Source: Azospirillum picis
GTDB taxonomy: Bacteria > Pseudomonadota > Alphaproteobacteria > Azospirillales > Azospirillaceae
DNA: 64,000 nucleotides
NCBI RefSeq assembly: GCF_017876115.1
Contig: NZ_JAGINO010000009.1
Coordinates: 62,001 to 126,000 of the forward strand
Direction: 5' to 3'
Shown: piece by piece, positions 61,725-64,000 of the stretch
Numbering within the stretch: the first letter of the stretch is position 1
Layout of the letters: each line of letters starts with the position of its first letter
Made by a program: the position numbers and the translations under genes
Notes under the pieces: model-generated
What the model was told of the DNA's origin: nothing
The model's input: the letters and a program-made list of their open reading frames with translations, nothing else
The model's database searches: none

Positions 61725-62634
61725 GGGCATCGCCGGCCTCCGCCCTGATCCAGCGGAGAAAGGCGGCCACCGCCGGCTTCTCCTCCGCCCCGCCCGGATA
61801 GACGAGGTGATAGGCGAGGCCGTTCGACAGACGTTGGTCGAACGGGACGATAAGCCGCCCCGCCGCGAGATCGTCCGCGGCAAAACGGTGCCGGACCAGC
61901 GCTATTCCCAATCCGGCCTTGGCAGCCTCCATCACGCCGTTGCCATCGGCGAAGACCGGCCCGCGATCTGCCCCCCCATCCGGCACGCCGGCGGCTCGGA
62001 ACCAGAGCGCCCAGTCCCCGCGGTGCTCGTCATGCAGAAGCCGGTGAGCCGCCGGCTCCCCCGCTGGACCGGCTGCCAGATCGGCCGGCTGCCGGACCGG
62101 CGGTGCGGTGCGCAGATAGTCGGGGCTGCACACCGGAACCAACTCGTCGTCGATCAACCGCTCGGCACATAGGCCTTCGTAGGCGCCCAGCCCATGACGC
62201 ACGGCGACGTCGACACGGTCCTGCGCGAAATCGACAAGCCGGTTGGTGACTCCGATCCGGACATCGATCCCAGGCGCGGCCGCCTCGAACCGCGGCAGAC
62301 GCGGAACCAGCCATTGCACGGCGAAAGCCGGAGTGCAGGACAGCGCCAGTTCCGGCCTGCGGAGCCCTGCCGTGAGTTCGGCGGTCGCATCCCGGATCAG
62401 GCGGAAGGCGGTCCGGATGGCCGCACGATAGGCCGCCCCCTCGGCGGTCAAGGCGAGGCTGCGCGGCTTGCGTTCGAACAGCCGCAAGCCGAGCGCCGTT
62501 TCCAGCTCCTTGACCTGGAGGCTGACCGCGCCCGGCGTGACGTTCAACTCCCGCGCGGCAAGCGTCATGCTGAGATGACGCGCGGTCGCTTCGAAGGCGC
62601 GCAGGCCGGCTAGCGGGGGCAAGGACAGCGTCAT
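61684..62634 (-). CDS. LysR-family transcriptional regulator (GcvA-like)
   Basis: A 316-residue regulator. The N-terminal winged helix-turn-helix is LRAFEATARHLSMTLAAREL, then NVTPGAVSLQVKELETALG. The effector-binding domain follows (about 95-300) with the GcvA-type FAVQWLVPRLPRF and CSPDYL. It is divergent from the EamA transporter gene, its probable target. A small inverted repeat (GATTT/AAATC, 62635-62647) touches its start. The 3' end overlaps the Sua5 gene. Confidence 0.94.
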   Translation of the reverse strand: MTLSLPPLAGLRAFEATARHLSMTLAARELNVTPGAVSLQVKELETALGLRLFERKPRSLALTAEGAAYRAAIRTAFRLIRDATAELTAGLRRPELALSCTPAFAVQWLVPRLPRFEAAAPGIDVRIGVTNRLVDFAQDRVDVAVRHGLGAYEGLCAERLIDDELVPVCSPDYLRTAPPVRQPADLAAGPAGEPAAHRLLHDEHRGDWALWFRAAGVPDGGADRGPVFADGNGVMEAAKAGLGIALVRHRFAADDLAAGRLIVPFDQRLSNGLAYHLVYPGGAEEKPAVAAFLRWIRAEAGDALIPAAPPPGAAGR

Positions 62635-62929
62635 GATTTAGAAAATCTCAATGGCATGCGGAAAAGGACTCCTTTGCCCAATAGTGGGACCGGGCACTAA
62701 TTTTAGCCCAGCTCGATTGAGCAGGAAAGGCCGGGCAATGGCGGGTTCGCGTGGGCCAAGCCCGATCATGGGCACGGGCACCCAAACATCCGTTTCGGCG
62801 ACAGTGGCAATTCCACCGCAAGACGCGGATCGCCGCCGGCCGACACCGCCGGGCAGGATGCCGGACCCCGGCATATCCAGCCCCGGACACACACCCGAAC
62901 ACGCATAAGCCATCAATGGAGGCCACCCG

Positions 62930-63889
62930 ATGACCCCACCGAACCACAAGCCGATGGACCTGACCGACTGGAGCCTGCTGGTCGCGCTTTCGATCCTGTG
63001 GGGCGGGTCCTTCTTCTTCGTCGGCATCGCCGTGCGGGAATTGCCGCCCTTCACCATCGTCGCCATGCGGGTCGCCCTGGCGGCCCTGGCACTCGGCGGG
63101 CTGTTGCGGATCCTGGGACTGCCGATGCCGCGCGACCGCCGGACCTGGATCGCCTTCTTCGGCATGGGGGCGTTGAACAACCTCATTCCCTTCTGCCTGA
63201 TCGTCTGGGGACAGACCCAGATCGCCAGCGGCGTCGCCTCGGTCCTCAACGCCACCACGCCGCTGTTCGGCGTGATGGTCGCGCATGTCCTGACCCGGGA
63301 CGAGAAGATGACCGGCAACCGGCTGGCGGGGGTCCTCGTCGGCTTCGCCGGCGTGGCGGTGATGATCGGACCGTCGGCATTGGACGGGCTTGCCGGAGCC
63401 GGGCCGGGAAGCGGGGTGCTGCCGCAGCTTGCGGTGCTGGGCGCCGCCCTCTCCTATTCCTTCGCCGGCATCTTCGGCCGGCGGTTCAAGGGCATGGGCG
63501 TATCGCCCCTGGTCACCGCGACGGGGCAGGTCACCGCCTCCACCCTGATGCTGGTGCCGGTGGCCCTGCTGGCCGATCGTCCCTGGACCCTGCCGATGCC
63601 CAGCGCGGCCGCCTGGGGCGCCGTCATCGGCATCGCCCTGCTGTCCACCGCCCTGGCCTACGTCATCTTCTTCCGCGTCCTGGCTTCGGCCGGCGCGACC
63701 AACCTGATGCTGGTCACGTTCCTGATCCCGGTCAGTGCCATCCTGCTGGGCGGCCTGTTTCTCGGCGAACGGCTGGCGGTCAGGCATGGGGTCGGGATGG
63801 CGCTGATCGCCGGCGGCCTCGCCGCCATCGACGGAAGACTGTCCGCATGGCTGGGACAACGCAGATCCGCATCGGTCGCCAAGGGATAG
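62930..63889 (+). CDS. EamA/DMT-family transporter
   Basis: A 319-residue inner-membrane protein with ten predicted helices in two EamA repeats. The first repeat begins WSLLVALSILWGGSFFFVGI and includes LNNLIPFCLIVWGQTQIASG. The second ends LNAT- and GGLFLGERLAVRHGVGMAL-like motifs. The family exports amino acids, metabolites or drugs. ATG 62930 follows a GGAGG. The adjacent divergent LysR gene suggests ligand-controlled expression. Confidence 0.93.
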   Translation: MTPPNHKPMDLTDWSLLVALSILWGGSFFFVGIAVRELPPFTIVAMRVALAALALGGLLRILGLPMPRDRRTWIAFFGMGALNNLIPFCLIVWGQTQIASGVASVLNATTPLFGVMVAHVLTRDEKMTGNRLAGVLVGFAGVAVMIGPSALDGLAGAGPGSGVLPQLAVLGAALSYSFAGIFGRRFKGMGVSPLVTATGQVTASTLMLVPVALLADRPWTLPMPSAAAWGAVIGIALLSTALAYVIFFRVLASAGATNLMLVTFLIPVSAILLGGLFLGERLAVRHGVGMALIAGGLAAIDGRLSAWLGQRRSASVAKG

Positions 63890-63957
63890 AAAATGGTCGG
63901 CGAAGACGTTAGAAGGGATCGATTGCAAGCCACTTAACCTGCCTCGGACGCCTTGCC

Positions 63958-64000
63958 ATGACCGTCGCCGCCGCTCTCGACCAGATCCGCGCCATCGTCG
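63958..64000 (+). CDS. 5' end of a gene, possibly an FAD-binding oxidase
   Basis: Reading from ATG 63958 gives MTVAAALDQIRAIV and continues off the window. This opening resembles FAD-linked oxidoreductases of the D-2-hydroxyacid dehydrogenase type, which often begin with a similar stretch. There is no strong ribosome-binding site. Fourteen residues are too few for certainty. Confidence 0.35.
   Translation, partial: MTVAAALDQIRAIV

Noticed and set aside
1..64000. CRISPR arrays, tRNA, rRNA, insertion sequences or prophage
   Set aside because: No regularly spaced repeats, tRNA-like cloverleaf, transposase, integrase or phage structural gene was seen.

Overview
The window is uniformly GC-rich, with the codon usage, gene order and protein families of an alphaproteobacterium of the Rhodospirillales. 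It most resembles Azospirillum or a close relative. The evidence is a large F7-like chemotaxis cluster, a Tlp1-like chemoreceptor ending in a PilZ domain, paired bacterioferritin genes, a glnE-bcp pair, and the proA-nadD-rsfS-rlmH-gpmI-envC order. This placement is inferred from gene content, not from a database search. The region is mostly chromosomal housekeeping sequence. I saw no prophage, insertion sequence, CRISPR array, tRNA or rRNA.

Layout. At 1-4982 (minus) a compact operon carries proA, nadD, rsfS, rlmH, gpmI and the 5' end of envC. Palindromic repeat DNA has become part of the 5' coding regions of nadD and envC. At 5187-6445 (plus) come a TauE/SafE-type transporter and rppH. At 6669-20520 (plus) fourteen tightly packed genes form a signalling operon: STAS, cheY, cheA, cheW, a PAS-containing chemoreceptor, cheR, cheD, cheB, a soluble receptor-like protein with a CheZ-like motif, a second STAS protein, an RsbW-like kinase, and two response regulators with SpoIIE-type PP2C phosphatase domains. 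The first of these two phosphatase domains has lost metal-binding residues. This joins a chemotaxis pathway to a complete partner-switching module and is the most interesting system in the window.

At 20584-31413 are rpsD, an FAD-dependent oxidase, hsp20 with a DUF1150 gene, an unrecognised conserved protein, a frameshifted MCP-PilZ receptor gene flanked by two small zinc-ribbon membrane proteins, rmuC, a Nudix hydrolase and a ChaN-PDZ protein. At 31699-40868 are an SDR oxidoreductase, an aminotransferase, a GGT-like lipoprotein without the usual catalytic Thr, an M48 protease with TPR-like repeats, a DsbA-like protein, a HAD hydrolase, an orphan MT-A70 methyltransferase, a Crp/Fnr regulator and a double cold-shock protein. 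At 41106-50180 are an old yellow enzyme, a histidine phosphatase, an NAD(P)HX dehydratase, RNase T2, aat, anmK, a PhyH-like dioxygenase, a TetR-membrane protein pair and bcp. At 50177-64000 are glnE, a large AsmA-like protein, tyrS, two complementary bacterioferritin subunits, a ParA-like ATPase, a Sua5-type tRNA-modification enzyme, a LysR regulator, an EamA transporter and the first codons of a final gene.

The regulatory elements proposed here (promoters, palindromes, terminators) were read by eye and are of varying strength. Most start sites were chosen from family lengths, Shine-Dalgarno sequences or stop/start overlaps.
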